Below, in pieces: positions 9,701 through 18,789 of a DNA stretch of 64,000 bases (positions are counted from its first letter, which is position 1; every line of letters starts with the position of its first letter). The stretch lies in assembly GCF_036287235.1 (NCBI RefSeq), contig NZ_CP142850.1:2187127-2251126 (forward strand), read 5' to 3'. The position numbers and the translations under genes were made by a program. The notes under the pieces are model-generated. The model ran no database searches and had not been told where the DNA came from. It worked only from the letters and a program-made list of their open reading frames with translations. This stretch comes from Exiguobacterium sp. 9-2. Its GTDB lineage: Bacteria; Bacillota; Bacilli; Exiguobacteriales; Exiguobacteriaceae.

Positions 9701-9845
9701 TTCCGGCATGCTCTCGCTCTTCCGTTCCGTTCGTGTAATCAAATAGCGCAATGTTTAATGTCTTTTCCTGCTTCAAGAACCAAATGGCAAATGGTGTCAG
9801 AATGAGTAAGACGACGATTGCGAACGTCCATTTATAACGCCTCAT
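6798..9845 (-). CDS. Membrane-anchored glycoside hydrolase-like protein, multidomain
   Basis: A 1,015-residue protein with an N-terminal signal-anchor (about residues 5-24) placing the rest outside the cell. Three parts are visible: residues ~30-330 of unassigned alpha/beta type (VLLFTDTYG, KTVVAEFN), a TIM-barrel glycoside hydrolase domain at about 375-740 resembling clan GH-A (FVKGVNIG, MGVNTIRVYTLHPP, FGIEW, LLVSEFGIP with a probable nucleophile Glu670), and a C-terminal beta-rich region from about 763 that begins IDGKLDDW, as in CBM9-like domains. The ATG at 9845 is preferred to an in-frame GTG at 9863 because GGGAGG precedes it. It heads the five-gene operon; trimming or modifying the polymer made by the downstream synthase is inferred. 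Confidence 0.85.
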   Translation of the reverse strand: MRRYKWTFAIVVLLILTPFAIWFLKQEKTLNIALFDYTNGTEEREHAGTTWLLNHLKIRNTQGQDYTYSDYINRYDGTQGKKMLQQASKADVLLFTDTYGKSYDVNGKKEHRGGLTTEDVELATEAISQGKTVVAEFNTAASPTSVERSNAFRQLFGTAWTGWIGRFFPDLTKLQGLEKNVVAQLKTQAKEKEFKLSGPGYVFINDSTEKAFFVNDDTPLLYKWDQNKGNAKDEVRYNYWFEILELDGGKQQAHFSWNPSKQTQAMLRKYQLPLEFPAYVTQGSGHYFAGDYTDVADIPRYYRYSGLDWFRKQFILDSAESESAFFWKIYAPTLTRILEDTKRISTQTAKVKPLSKTKVGNQELRTRAREGQDTLEMYQDGEWKPYFVKGVNIGLGRPGAFPGEHAISRNEYDRWLKEIGAMGVNTIRVYTLHPPAFYDALKAYNEQAKQPIYLMQGMWVEEKPFEELKNAFDPKFMKMTDTEAKRMVDVIHGNAVVKEVVGHASGTYTSDVSQYVSAFVFGIEWLPEAVVETNKKNKGTRFEGQYVTTTKEASPFESWLAGRMDTATAHEIKEYGTTRPIGSTNWPTTDPLKHPKEIEEEQDLVSIDFNHLKATKDFPGGLFASYHIYPYYPSFIKEEYSQKTDKGSESYARYLKKMKDYHDMPLLVSEFGIPSSRGKTHLGPNGFDQGHVSEKKQGELVAQLYQDIKDVKTAGGLVFIWQDEWFKRTWNTMDYDDANTRPRWSNVQTSEQHFGMLGFLRSDIVIDGKLDDWKGYAPVAENKDQAIYMTSDEAYLYLRIDRKKAEPTTLALSTKPNDGNTKVGPLMLDEGAEYRLTIDQKARIDVDARYDIFRYHYGLKMPFEMVKPPSDQKDSGKFVPIYQMLDYARRDPVTKKIVKPAVKWDTGVLHEGEPDDILTDISDITKPTVELRIPWMVLNMRDPSKHEIIGDFWKDGLEAKMITEGIEVTGQVGETRIPEKDRGFYNWAEWTNPQQREELKPVYRTMKKAFTEGGN

Positions 9846-9983
9846 ATTGGCATAGCCTCCCACTAGAACAATTTGTTCCTATCATTGTAACGTGAATCAA
9901 ATGATGTTCATATAATGGAAATCAAAAATGTTGTAAGGAAATAATTAGATACTATTTTTAGATTACTTTAACCCTCATAAAAA

Positions 9984-10019
9984 AACGTCCTGCTCTCCTA
10001 TTGTAGGAGAACAAAACGT
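9984..10019 (-). terminator. Intrinsic terminator of the lon-engB operon
   Basis: A hairpin with arms pairing ACG..CTCCTA with TAGGAG..CGT lies just past the engB stop and is followed by seven T on the minus strand. The rest of the 9846-10027 gap is AT-rich and should hold the promoter of the glycoside hydrolase operon; a TACAAT lies near 9885-9890 but a convincing -35 is not seen. Confidence 0.75.
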
Positions 10020-10027
10020 TTCGTTTT

Positions 10028-10609
10028 TTACAGAAGACGATAAATCGCTTCCCATGCGGCATCGACGCCTTCTCCTGTCTCAGACGAGAAAGGAATTAAG
10101 GTATCTTGACCATCAAATTGCAATTTACGTTTGATTGCCGCGATATGTTTATCACGTTGACTCTTTTTGATTTTATCGAGTTTTGTTGCAACGACGATGA
10201 CCGGTAGATCGTAATACTTCAAGAAATCGTACATCGTCACGTCATCCGCAGACGGATCGTGTCGGATGTCGACGAGCTGTACGACACCTTTGAGGATTTC
10301 ACGTTGTGTGAAGTACTTCTCCATCATCTTGCCCCACGCTTCACGCTCCGTCTTCGAGACTTTCGCATACCCGTAACCCGGTACATCAACGAACATGACT
10401 TCATCATTGATGTTAAAGAAGTTCAAGGTTTGCGTTTTACCTGGTTTCGAAGATGTCCGCGCGAGTGCTTTTCGCTGAACCAGTTTATTGATGAAAGAGG
10501 ACTTTCCGACATTCGATCGCCCTGCGAGTGCCACTTCTGGCAACAATGGCTCCGGATAATGCTCCGGATTAACACCACTCGTAATAAAATCAGCTTTATA
10601 AATTTTCAT
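10028..10609 (-). CDS. engB: Ribosome biogenesis GTP-binding protein YsxC/EngB
   Basis: An essential small GTPase acting in late 50S ribosomal subunit assembly. The 193 residues contain the G1 loop GRSNVGKSS, the G3 motif DVPGYGYAK and the G4 motif TKLDK, in the TrmE-Era-EngA-EngB-septin family order and at the family's usual length. The gene directly follows lon: its ribosome-binding site AAAGGAG is built from lon's final codons, so the two are translated together. The same lon-engB arrangement is seen in B. subtilis. Confidence 0.97.
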   Translation of the reverse strand: MKIYKADFITSGVNPEHYPEPLLPEVALAGRSNVGKSSFINKLVQRKALARTSSKPGKTQTLNFFNINDEVMFVDVPGYGYAKVSKTEREAWGKMMEKYFTQREILKGVVQLVDIRHDPSADDVTMYDFLKYYDLPVIVVATKLDKIKKSQRDKHIAAIKRKLQFDGQDTLIPFSSETGEGVDAAWEAIYRLL

Positions 10610-10610
10610 G

Positions 10611-12920
10611 TTACTCTCCTTTTAATGCATGTTCGAGCACTTGCTCCATCGTCGCAACCGGAATGAATTCCATTCCTGCGCGGACGCTTTCCGGGATATC
10701 ATCGATGTCCCGCGTATTATCTTGCGGTAGAAGAACGGTCGTCAAGCCCGCACGATGTGCTGCGAGTGACTTTTCCTTTAGTCCACCGATCGGTAAGACC
10801 CGTCCACGTAGTGTGATTTCACCTGTCATGCCGACGTCCCGGCGAACCGGACGCTTCGTCAAGGCGGAAATCAGTGCTGTTGCTAGTGTAATACCAGCAG
10901 ATGGACCATCTTTTGGTACAGCACCTTCAGGGACGTGGATGTGGATGTCTTGCGTTTCGTAGAAGTTCGGTTCGATGCCAAGGGACGTCGCATTTGCTCG
11001 GACGAAGCTGTACGCAGTCTGAGCGGACTCTTGCATGACGTCACCGAGTTTCCCGGTTAACTGCAGTTTCCCTTTACCCGGAGCAAGACTGACTTCGATC
11101 GTCAACGTATCGCCCCCAAAAGCAGTATACGCTAAACCAGTCACTGCGCCAATCATATCTTCTAGCTCGCCTTGACCATAACGGTAGATCGGTTTACCTA
11201 AGAAATCATCTAGATTACGCTTCGTCACCGTCACCCGCTTCTTCTCACCCATCGCGATTTGTTTTGCTGCTTTCCGGCAAAGTGAGCCGAGGACACGTTC
11301 AAGATTACGGACACCGGCTTCTCGTGTATAACGACGAACGACTTCTTCTAGCGCGTCTGCTTTGACTGTCAATTGACTCTTTTTCAGACCGTGTTCAGCA
11401 AGTTGCTTCGATAATAGATGACGAACGGCAATTTCCGTCTTCTCTTGTTCCGTATAGCCACCAATCTGAATCAGTTCCATTCGGTCGAGCAAAGGTCCTG
11501 GGATGTTCGAGACATCATTTGCTGTCGCAATAAAGAGGACATTTGATAAATCGAACGGTTCTTCGATGTAGTGATCGGAGAAGCTGTTGTTTTGTTCCGG
11601 ATCAAGAACTTCAAGCATCGCGGACGATGGGTCACCACGGAAGTCATTTGACATCTTATCAATCTCATCCAGTAAGAAGACCGGGTTATTCGTTCCTGCT
11701 TGTTTTAAACCGCGGATGATTCGACCTGGCATCGCACCGATATACGTCCGGCGATGTCCACGGATCTCCGCTTCATCGCGCACGCCACCAAGTGAGACGC
11801 GGACAAACTTCCGCTCGAGCGCTGTTGCGATGGAGCGAGCAAGCGACGTTTTCCCGACCCCCGGAGGACCAGAAAGACAGAGAATCGGACCCCGTAGCGA
11901 ATCCGTCAATTGACGAACAGCGAGATACTCAAGAATTCGTTCTTTGACCTTTTCTAGACCGTAATGATCCTTTTCGAGCTGTTCCGAAGCTGCTGAAACG
12001 TTCAAGAAATCATCGGTTGCTTCGTTCCACGGTAACGAGAAGAACCATTCGAGATAGTTGCGGATGACACCATGTTCGGGACTTGTCGCCGGTACGACAG
12101 CTAAACGACTGATTTCCTTCTCGACGTTCGCAACCGTCGTTTCCGGTAAATCAAGCATGGACAGTTGCTCCCGGTATTTCGTCGCATCGCTTTCAACGGA
12201 TGCCGACTCGCCACCGAGTTCCTGTTGAATCGTCTTCAATTGTTCCCGCAAGTAATACTCGCGTTGCGATTGTTCAATCGTCTTCTTCGTCCGTTCACGC
12301 ATCTCACGTTCGAGTTCGACGACTTCATATTCATGTTTCATGACGTCAAGCAACATCAATCCCCGTTCGACCGGATCCTGTTGTTCGAGGAACTCCTGTT
12401 TCTTCGAGATATCGATCGGTAACTTCGACGTGATATAGTCCGTCAATGAGTCGAGACGTTCATAGGTCTCGAACCGACGACGCTCATCTGTTCCGATGCC
12501 TTTGATACGAGAGACGAGTTGACCGAACTGTTCTTTAATTAGACGAACGAGCGCTTCTTGTTTCGCCCCTTTGATGTCCATCTTCTCGATTGGTTCGATG
12601 ACTGCTTGATATCCTTCGTCCGTCTCCTCAACGTTTTCAATCCGGACGCGTTCCTTCCCGATAACACGAACACGAACTGTATCATTCCCAAGTTCACTCA
12701 TCTTCGCGATTTGAACAAGTGTACCGACCTGATGCAACCCGTCGACAGACGGCTCTGCTTCTGGATCACGTTGCGTGACGACGACGAGATCGATCTCGTG
12801 TTCCTTTGATGCAAGTAAGGCTTTTAAGGATACCGGACGCCCGACATCAATCGTCAATCCGATCAACGGATACGCGACGACACCGCGTAACGGTAAAAGT
12901 GGATATTGTTTTTTCTTCAT
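10611..12920 (-). CDS. lon: ATP-dependent protease Lon (LonA type)
   Basis: Cytosolic hexameric AAA+ protease degrading misfolded and regulatory proteins. The 769-residue protein has the N-terminal substrate-binding domain starting [12 protein letters not shown], the Walker A loop GPPGVGKTS near residue 350, Walker B FLLDEIDK and the C-terminal peptidase domain with KDGPSAG (catalytic Ser674) and the lysine about 43 residues later (Lys717). Length matches LonA rather than membrane LonB, and no lonB is found beside clpX as it is in B. subtilis. It lies downstream of clpX, from which a terminator separates it, and just upstream of engB. Confidence 0.97.
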   Translation of the reverse strand: MKKKQYPLLPLRGVVAYPLIGLTIDVGRPVSLKALLASKEHEIDLVVVTQRDPEAEPSVDGLHQVGTLVQIAKMSELGNDTVRVRVIGKERVRIENVEETDEGYQAVIEPIEKMDIKGAKQEALVRLIKEQFGQLVSRIKGIGTDERRRFETYERLDSLTDYITSKLPIDISKKQEFLEQQDPVERGLMLLDVMKHEYEVVELEREMRERTKKTIEQSQREYYLREQLKTIQQELGGESASVESDATKYREQLSMLDLPETTVANVEKEISRLAVVPATSPEHGVIRNYLEWFFSLPWNEATDDFLNVSAASEQLEKDHYGLEKVKERILEYLAVRQLTDSLRGPILCLSGPPGVGKTSLARSIATALERKFVRVSLGGVRDEAEIRGHRRTYIGAMPGRIIRGLKQAGTNNPVFLLDEIDKMSNDFRGDPSSAMLEVLDPEQNNSFSDHYIEEPFDLSNVLFIATANDVSNIPGPLLDRMELIQIGGYTEQEKTEIAVRHLLSKQLAEHGLKKSQLTVKADALEEVVRRYTREAGVRNLERVLGSLCRKAAKQIAMGEKKRVTVTKRNLDDFLGKPIYRYGQGELEDMIGAVTGLAYTAFGGDTLTIEVSLAPGKGKLQLTGKLGDVMQESAQTAYSFVRANATSLGIEPNFYETQDIHIHVPEGAVPKDGPSAGITLATALISALTKRPVRRDVGMTGEITLRGRVLPIGGLKEKSLAAHRAGLTTVLLPQDNTRDIDDIPESVRAGMEFIPVATMEQVLEHALKGE

Positions 12921-12944
12921 TCGAATTCCTCCTAAACAAAAAGA

Positions 12945-12973
12945 CTCGGAAAGGCGTACAAGTAGCCTCCGAG
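12945..12973 (-). terminator. Intrinsic terminator after clpX
   Basis: Minus-strand hairpin with CTCGGA-GGC pairing GCC-TTCCGAG, followed by TCTTTTT, 16 bases past the clpX stop. It lies immediately before the lon ribosome-binding site, so lon may rely on readthrough or a promoter overlapping this element. Confidence 0.7.
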
Positions 12974-12989
12974 CCGATTTGTCACGGTG

Positions 12990-14255
12990 TTACGCCGTTT
13001 CTTTTTCTTTCCCATGTTCAATTGTACCATCTTTCAACTCAAGCGTTGGACCGCGCTTACCAGTCAACGTTTCTGCTGTAATGATGACTTTCGCGATGTC
13101 TTCACGCGATGGAATTTCGAACATGATATCTAGCATAGTTTCTTCGATGATTGAACGAAGACCACGCGCACCTGTTTTACGTTCGATTGCGAGCTTCGCA
13201 ATCTCAAGAAGTGCATCTTCCGTGAAGTCGAGTTCGACATCATCAAGTTGAAGCATTTTCTTATATTGTTTCACGAGGGCGTTTTTCGGTTTCGTCAAGA
13301 TTTGAACGAGTGCCTCTTCATCGAGTGGCTCGAGTGTTGCCATGACTGGCAAACGACCGATGAACTCAGGAATCAAACCAAACTTTTGAAGATCTTCTGG
13401 CAATGCGGCTGCTAGAATTTCTTTTTGTGTGAGGTTACGGTTCTCTGAATCGTTTCCGAAGCCGATGACTTTTTTACCGAGACGACGTTTGATCGACTGA
13501 TCGATACCATCGAATGCTCCACCAACGATGAACAAGATGTTCGTCGTATCGATTTGGATGAATTCTTGATGCGGATGTTTGCGTCCACCTTGTGGCGGTA
13601 CACTTGCAACAGTTCCTTCCAAAATCTTCAGCAAGGCTTGTTGAACACCCTCACCAGAAACATCACGTGTAATTGACGGATTTTCTGATTTACGAGCGAT
13701 CTTATCGATCTCATCAATGTAGATGATTCCTTTTTCAGCCTTCTCGACATCATAGTCCGCTGCTTGGATGAGTTTCAACAGGATGTTCTCGACGTCTTCA
13801 CCGACATAACCGGCTTCCGTCAAACTTGTTGCATCTGCAATCGCAAACGGTACGTTTAAGATACGTGCCATCGTTTGGGCAAGAAGTGTCTTACCGCTAC
13901 CTGTTGGACCGATCATGACGATGTTTGATTTTGAGAGCTCGACATCATCTGCGCGACCACCAGCATTGATTCGTTTGTAGTGATTATACATCGCTACAGA
14001 TAACGATTTTTTCGCTTTTTCTTGACCGATGACATAATCGTCAAGTGTCGTACGAATTTCATGCGGTTTTGGAACATTCTTCAGCTCGACTTCTTCTTCT
14101 GTACCGAGTTCTTCCTCTACGATTTCATTGCAGAGTTCGATACACTCGTCGCAAATGTAAACGCCAGGTCCAGCAACAAGTTTGCGTACTTGTTCTTGTG
14201 TCTTTCCACAGAAAGAACATTTTAGCTGACCTTTTTCTTCGTTGAATTTAAACAT
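12990..14255 (-). CDS. clpX: ATP-dependent Clp protease ATP-binding subunit ClpX
   Basis: AAA+ unfoldase that recognises substrates and feeds them to the ClpP peptidase. The 421-residue protein starts [11 protein letters not shown] and has the N-terminal zinc-binding domain (CSFC...CDEC), Walker [13 protein letters not shown], Walker [10 protein letters not shown] and the sensor/[11 protein letters not shown] region. The ATG at 14255 is chosen over one 57 bases upstream because AAAGGGG lies just before it and it gives the conserved family N terminus. It follows tig but has its own promoter (14328-14357), as in B. subtilis. Confidence 0.97.
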   Translation of the reverse strand: MFKFNEEKGQLKCSFCGKTQEQVRKLVAGPGVYICDECIELCNEIVEEELGTEEEVELKNVPKPHEIRTTLDDYVIGQEKAKKSLSVAMYNHYKRINAGGRADDVELSKSNIVMIGPTGSGKTLLAQTMARILNVPFAIADATSLTEAGYVGEDVENILLKLIQAADYDVEKAEKGIIYIDEIDKIARKSENPSITRDVSGEGVQQALLKILEGTVASVPPQGGRKHPHQEFIQIDTTNILFIVGGAFDGIDQSIKRRLGKKVIGFGNDSENRNLTQKEILAAALPEDLQKFGLIPEFIGRLPVMATLEPLDEEALVQILTKPKNALVKQYKKMLQLDDVELDFTEDALLEIAKLAIERKTGARGLRSIIEETMLDIMFEIPSREDIAKVIITAETLTGKRGPTLELKDGTIEHGKEKETA

Positions 14256-14327
14256 AAAGGTCCACCCCTTTAACGTGGAAATTGTATGGATGCCTGTAGC
14301 ATCCCGTCTCACGTTTTACTATTTATG

Positions 14328-14357
14328 ATTGTAGCATGAACAAGGAAAGTCTTTCAA
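14328..14357 (-). promoter_or_regulatory. Sigma-A-type promoter of clpX
   Basis: On the minus strand TTGAAA and TACAAT are separated by 18 bases, placing transcription start about 65 bases before the clpX ATG. It is downstream of the tig terminator, consistent with separate expression. Confidence 0.65.
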
Positions 14358-14434
14358 ATCCTGGACGAACGATTTACAGTTTGATGTCCTGAACCAAGGA
14401 TTGTTTGTCCTTGTTTGACCTATCGTACAAAAAA

Positions 14435-14471
14435 ATCGACTCCAAGACCAGAAATTGGGCTTGAAGTCGAT
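14435..14471 (-). terminator. Intrinsic terminator after tig
   Basis: A 12-bp stem with one mismatch and a G:U pair (ATCGACTTCAAG with CTTGGAGTCGAT), extended by inner pairs, runs into seven T on the minus strand, 19 bases past the tig stop. Confidence 0.9.
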
Positions 14472-14489
14472 CGAAAACCATGAAATGGC

Positions 14490-15782
14490 TTATTTTGCTT
14501 TTGCGTTGTCGACGAGAACATCGATAGCTTTACGGAATTGAAGATCGCCTTTAAGCGTTTCAAGACCACCTTGTGGTGCAAGCATCGTTTCAAGTTGATC
14601 TGCAGGGATGTTGTAGAGTTCTGACATTGATTGAAGTTCAGTTTGTGTTTCTTCGTCTGTTACTTCGATTTTTTCGTCAGCAACGATTTGCTTAAGGACG
14701 AGACGTGCTTTAACACGCTCTTCCGCTTGCTCTTTCATTTCAGAACGCATTGCCTCTTCTGTCGTTCCAGTCAACTGGAAGTACATGTTGAGGTCGATGC
14801 CTTGTGATTGAATACGTTGTGTGAACTCTTGAACCATACGCTCGACTTCGTTTTCGACCATGACTTCTGGAAGATCAACTGTCGCGTTTTTCGTAGCCGC
14901 TTCGACTAACTCATCGCGCATTGAAGCATCAGCTTCTTGTTTGCGTGTGTTTTCGAGACGCGTACGGATTTTTGTTTTCAACTCGTCGAGGGAAGAAACT
15001 TCTTCATCCATCTCTTTTGCGAACTCATCTGTCAATTCAGGGAGCTCTTGCGCTTTGACTTCATGGATTGTTACTTTGAATGTAACTGGTTTTCCAGCGA
15101 GTGATGCTTCGTGGTATTCCTCTGGGAATGTCACTTCAAGATCTTTTTGCTCGCCAGTTTTTAAACCGACCATTTGCTCTTCGAATCCAGGAATGAAGTT
15201 TCCAGAACCGATAACGAGTGAGTAGTTCTCAGCAGTTCCGCCGTCGAATTGGTTTTCCCCATCGAAACCTGCGAAGTCGAATACGACTGTATCGCCATTC
15301 TCGATGACGCCATCTTCTTTAACGACGAGTTCTGCACCGCGTTCTTGCAATGTTTTGAGTTCAGCGTCGACGTCTTCGTCAGTAACGTTCGTTTCAACTG
15401 CTGTGTACTCAAGACCTTTGTACTCACCGAGTGTAGCTTCTGGCTCGATGACGAACGTGATTTTGAATTCGACTGGCTTGCCTTTTTCGAGTGTTTCAAC
15501 GTCGATGTTTTCAAGCGCGATTGGCTCGATTCCTGATTCGACGACTGCACCTTCGATTGTGTCCTTATAAAGGATATCGAGTGCATCTTGGTACAGTGCT
15601 TCTTCACCGTACATTTTGTTGAACATTGCGCGTGGCATTTTTCCTTTACGGAAACCTGGTGTGTTCAAAGTCTTAACGACTTTCTTGAACGCTTGGTCTA
15701 CCGCTTTATCAAATGCTTCAGCAGGCGCTTCATACGTGAGGACGCCGAGGCTACCTGATTGTTTTTCCCATTTTGCAGTCAT
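14490..15782 (-). CDS. tig: Trigger factor (ribosome-associated chaperone and prolyl isomerase)
   Basis: Binds near the ribosomal exit tunnel and assists folding of nascent chains. The 430-residue protein has an N-terminal ribosome-binding domain with the GFRKGKMPR signature (about residue 45), a central FKBP-type domain (about 160-245, with GDTVVFDFAG and IPGFEEQMVG) and a long C-terminal helical domain. The ATG at 15782 is chosen because GGAGGG precedes it and it gives the family start MTAKWEK. An extended -10 promoter lies upstream. Neighbourhood with clpX is conserved in Bacillales. Confidence 0.97.
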   Translation of the reverse strand: MTAKWEKQSGSLGVLTYEAPAEAFDKAVDQAFKKVVKTLNTPGFRKGKMPRAMFNKMYGEEALYQDALDILYKDTIEGAVVESGIEPIALENIDVETLEKGKPVEFKITFVIEPEATLGEYKGLEYTAVETNVTDEDVDAELKTLQERGAELVVKEDGVIENGDTVVFDFAGFDGENQFDGGTAENYSLVIGSGNFIPGFEEQMVGLKTGEQKDLEVTFPEEYHEASLAGKPVTFKVTIHEVKAQELPELTDEFAKEMDEEVSSLDELKTKIRTRLENTRKQEADASMRDELVEAATKNATVDLPEVMVENEVERMVQEFTQRIQSQGIDLNMYFQLTGTTEEAMRSEMKEQAEERVKARLVLKQIVADEKIEVTDEETQTELQSMSELYNIPADQLETMLAPQGGLETLKGDLQFRKAIDVLVDNAKAK

Positions 15783-15827
15783 GCTGAGTCCCTCCAAAAT
15801 TGTCAATTAGCGTACATGTGTGTACAA

Positions 15828-15846
15828 CAAGTCACATTATAGCACA
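15828..15846 (-). promoter_or_regulatory. Extended -10 promoter of tig
   Basis: TGCTATAAT on the minus strand (TATAAT at 15836-15841) is a TGn-extended -10 element about 50 bases before the tig ATG. The -35 region at 17-18 bases is poor (TGGTAA-like), as is common for extended -10 promoters. Confidence 0.5.
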
Positions 15847-15892
15847 ATCGTTCTGACGATTACCACTGTTGAACGAATCGTTTCCAGATGTC

Positions 15893-16879
15893 TCAATCGA
15901 AGTAAATCTGCTCGAATGCGATGACTTCCGGATAGAGGATATGCACCCCTTGATATAATCGCTTCGCTAGCGGACTCAAGTCACGTTCCGGCTCTTCTTT
16001 TTCAAACGACAGACCGGCTAGTTCTTCGCATGCGAGAAGCCACTTCTCCATATCCGACCCGATTGCTTCTCGTTCTTCAAGATGAATCAACTGGTCCGAA
16101 CGTAAGACGAGCAAGGCTCGAAAAGGATCCATTTTTTCTAATGTATGCATCGATGCGAGTAACGCTTGTTGTTCCTGTTGATGCGCAATCAGCACTTCTT
16201 CTAAATCTTGACGCGTCGAGATCGTCCAGTGTACATCTAAATGTGGCACATAAATGTCTGCCGGATAGGACAGATGCTCAATCACACTTCCTAATAACTG
16301 ATCGATGACGAGTAGGCTTTGATGTTCTGTATCCTGAGCACGAAGATACTTGTGTGTGATGTAGTCAAAGAGCGCAGGTGTCCGTTCGAATTCAGCACCA
16401 GCCAAATGGCGCATTTGTTCGACCCAGCTTCCATGTTGCAACACATGCATCAACGCCGTTCCGGAAGTTACAGTACTCTGAGTAACATTGTTTTTTTGAA
16501 CCGGTGTCGTCTTTTGCTCTCGCACCGTCATCCGCTGTTTGATCTCGTCTAACCGAAGCGCAAGTCCATACGGCAGATACGGTGACGCCGAGCGTAGAGC
16601 GAGCTTCATTGGATACCGTTCTCCGAGTTCATAAAGAAAGAGTGCGAGCACTTGCTCCACACCCTCGACTTCAAGAAAACGTTCTGCTACAGTTTCGTAT
16701 CGTTCACGGTCATGTAGTAATAGCGGTTGAATGACATAGAGTCGGTATAATACGTCTTCTCCTGTCAATTGGTCAGTCTCTAATTCCTTGACCAGCCGTT
16801 CCTGTTCAGATGCGGGCAAACGGAGGATGCGCACTCGTTCCGCTTCTAATTCGTGTTCCATCCAGCGGGATGTCCCCAT
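15893..16879 (-). CDS. Uncharacterised acidic helical protein, in the ysoA position
   Basis: A 328-residue soluble protein with no recognised catalytic motif. Composition is acidic and leucine-rich and the helices look amphipathic throughout, with a charged low-complexity linker near residues 115-130. It has no signal peptide or membrane segment. The ATG at 16879 follows GGAG by nine bases. It lies immediately upstream of tig, the position held in B. subtilis by ysoA, a helical-repeat protein of similar length; whether it is a true homologue cannot be decided by eye. Function unknown. Confidence 0.75.
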   Translation of the reverse strand: MGTSRWMEHELEAERVRILRLPASEQERLVKELETDQLTGEDVLYRLYVIQPLLLHDRERYETVAERFLEVEGVEQVLALFLYELGERYPMKLALRSASPYLPYGLALRLDEIKQRMTVREQKTTPVQKNNVTQSTVTSGTALMHVLQHGSWVEQMRHLAGAEFERTPALFDYITHKYLRAQDTEHQSLLVIDQLLGSVIEHLSYPADIYVPHLDVHWTISTRQDLEEVLIAHQQEQQALLASMHTLEKMDPFRALLVLRSDQLIHLEEREAIGSDMEKWLLACEELAGLSFEKEEPERDLSPLAKRLYQGVHILYPEVIAFEQIYFD

Positions 16880-16906
16880 TTTCCGACACTCCTTTTAATT
16901 CACTGT

Positions 16907-17431
16907 TCAGTTTGTGAATGGATCAAGCAATGATGTCCAGTTCGTGATTGCCTCTTGTAATTTCCCTGCTTGTTCGATGCCAAGACGATTTAATGTATCG
17001 AGAGAGACGTCTGTTTCAAGAAGTCGTGTGATATCTTCTGATTGATTCACGAACTGCTCGAGCTTTGCACTTAAATTTTGTAACTCTTGCGGTGGATTTT
17101 CAAGTCCCGCCAATCGTTGGTCGATTTGGTCCAGCTCTTGATTGAACTGATCAATCGTTCCGTTTTCCTTTAACTTTTCGACTTGTTGGTCGAGCGCTTG
17201 CTCCGGATTCGTGGATTCGCGTGCTTTCGCAGCCGCTTCATTCAAAGAAGAAGATAAGTCGGACGTGACTTGTGCCGTATCTTTCGCAATCCCTTGAAGT
17301 TCTCCAGCATAATCGACACTATTTTTCACATCGTTGACCTGTTGTTTTGCATCATCAACTGTATTTGAAATCTCACTACACCCTACAAGAAACGTACTGA
17401 GTAACAGGACTGTACCAACTTTCTTCCACAT
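16907..17431 (-). CDS. Small lipoprotein, DUF6376-like
   Basis: A predicted lipoprotein of about 174 residues. A basic N terminus and hydrophobic stretch end in the lipobox LVGC, so cleavage would leave a diacylated cysteine outside the membrane. The mature part is polar and heptad-like (SEISNTVDDAKQQVNDV), then proline-containing ENPPQELQNL, resembling the DUF6376 lipoproteins of Bacillus. I chose the ATG at 17431 because AAAGGG lies nine bases upstream; in-frame ATGs at 17440 and 17455 are possible. It follows the tRNA-Arg terminator. Role unknown. Confidence 0.75.
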   Translation of the reverse strand: MWKKVGTVLLLSTFLVGCSEISNTVDDAKQQVNDVKNSVDYAGELQGIAKDTAQVTSDLSSSLNEAAAKARESTNPEQALDQQVEKLKENGTIDQFNQELDQIDQRLAGLENPPQELQNLSAKLEQFVNQSEDITRLLETDVSLDTLNRLGIEQAGKLQEAITNWTSLLDPFTN

Positions 17432-17492
17432 CGCTTTCATCCCTTTCGAGTTCATGATACCTTAATTATAAACGAAAATTGAAATAAAAAAA

Positions 17493-17520
17493 AGAGACCG
17501 CCCTCGTAAGGGCAGTCTCT
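17493..17520 (-). terminator. Intrinsic terminator of the tRNA-Arg gene
   Basis: Hairpin AGAGAC-x-GCCCT with AGGGC-x-GTCTCT and a CGTA-type loop, followed by eight T on the minus strand. It lies 14 bases beyond the tRNA 3' end and before the lipoprotein gene. Confidence 0.88.
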
Positions 17521-17533
17521 ATTTTAATTATAG

Positions 17534-17607
<74 letters not shown>

Positions 17608-17623
17608 GTGTCAACACGAATAA

Positions 17624-17652
17624 ACTATACTAGAACAATTCTTTCGTGTCAA
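17624..17652 (-). promoter_or_regulatory. Strong sigma-A promoter of tRNA-Arg
   Basis: Consensus TTGACA, a 17-base spacer and TATAGT on the minus strand, with -10 sixteen bases before the mature tRNA 5' end. This is the closest to consensus of the promoters in the window. Confidence 0.85.
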
Positions 17653-17680
17653 TCACATTACAAAGATTGCATTTATTTTA

Positions 17681-18196
17681 TTACAAAAATGTTCCGTCGA
17701 GGTGAAGTGCATTGACGCGATCCCCGTTCACGTCAAGAAAATCGACAGAATAGCGGTCTTGTTCTACTTCAAGAATCGCATACGTCTTGTCTGGACGATG
17801 GCGTGGCATCCGAATCGATCCTGGATTGATGAATAACACACCATCCCGATACTCCGCCTTCGCAACATGAGAATGACCATACAAAACGATATCAGCTTGC
17901 TTTTCGTTCGCATGATGTTGCAAGACATCTAGGCTATATTTGACGTCCTGACGATGTCCGTGGACACAGAGGACCTTATGCTCGTCCATTTCCGACGTGA
18001 CTTCTTCCGGGAAATCGTGTCCATAATCACAGTTCCCCCGTACAACACGATATGGATATAACGATTCAATGTCGCGCGTCAATTGAGAGTCTCCACAATG
18101 AAAAGCCAAATCCACGTCCTGATGCCGTTCGAATATCGTAAGCAGTTCTTGTTCTAGTCCATGGCTATCACTAACGATCAACGCTCTCATTTTCAT
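17681..18196 (-). CDS. YfcE/MJ0936-type phosphodiesterase (YsnB-like)
   Basis: A 171-residue metallophosphoesterase. It has the family blocks SDSHG (residues 9-13), HCGDSQ, RGNCD, VHGHR and GHSH, which together bind the two catalytic metal ions. In B. subtilis the equivalent position is held by ysnB. The ATG at 18196 shares one base with the stop of rdgB (TGATG), so the two are coupled; an ATG six bases further in would give the shorter family-like N terminus. Physiological substrate is not known; related enzymes hydrolyse phosphodiesters in vitro. Confidence 0.9.
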   Translation of the reverse strand: MKMRALIVSDSHGLEQELLTIFERHQDVDLAFHCGDSQLTRDIESLYPYRVVRGNCDYGHDFPEEVTSEMDEHKVLCVHGHRQDVKYSLDVLQHHANEKQADIVLYGHSHVAKAEYRDGVLFINPGSIRMPRHRPDKTYAILEVEQDRYSVDFLDVNGDRVNALHLDGTFL

Positions 18197-18789
18197 CACA
18201 CTCCTAGGAAAGTAGTTAAGTCCTGTTCGAGCTTGCGCAATGCATTGCCACGATGACTGATCATCGCTTTTTCTTCTTTCGTCAACTCAGCAGCCGTTTG
18301 TCCACTTGCCGTGACGAACAATGGGTCATAACCGAAACCGTTCGATCCCGTTGCTTCAAAACCGATTCGCCCTTCCATTGTTCCGCGTACCGTCAATGTT
18401 TCGCCTGTTGGTTTTGCTAGCGCGAGTACACAAACGAAGCGTGCCGTCCGCTCCTCTTCCGGAACACCTTCTAACTTTTCAAGTAGTAGAGCGTTGTTCG
18501 CTGCATCCGACTTTTCAAGACCCGCGAAGCGTGCCGAGTAGACACCTGGAGCGCCATCTAAAGCATCGACTTCAAGACCTGAATCGTCAGCAAGTACTGC
18601 GTGACCAAAGTAGGCTGCTGCTTCTGTTGCTTTTAAGAGTGCATTTTCCTCGAATGTTTCACCTGTCTCATCCGTTTCTTTAGCATCCGCATGATCGAGT
18701 AACGACTCGACTGTATAGCCGAGACGCCCAAGCATGCTTTCGAGTTCCTTCACTTTACCAGCGTTATGTGTTGCGACGATGACTTTCAT
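18196..18789 (-). CDS. rdgB: XTP/dITP diphosphatase (RdgB/HAM1 family)
   Basis: Removes non-canonical purine nucleotides (dITP, XTP) from the pool by releasing pyrophosphate. The 197-residue protein has the family start [11 protein letters not shown], the catalytic [22 protein letters not shown] block near residue 67, NGFGYDPLF and the closing SHRGNAL. Its ATG overlaps the rph stop by four bases (ATGA), and its own stop overlaps the next phosphodiesterase gene. The rph-rdgB-yfcE-like order is the same as in B. subtilis (rph-ysnA-ysnB). Confidence 0.96.
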   Translation of the reverse strand: MKVIVATHNAGKVKELESMLGRLGYTVESLLDHADAKETDETGETFEENALLKATEAAAYFGHAVLADDSGLEVDALDGAPGVYSARFAGLEKSDAANNALLLEKLEGVPEEERTARFVCVLALAKPTGETLTVRGTMEGRIGFEATGSNGFGYDPLFVTASGQTAAELTKEEKAMISHRGNALRKLEQDLTTFLGV

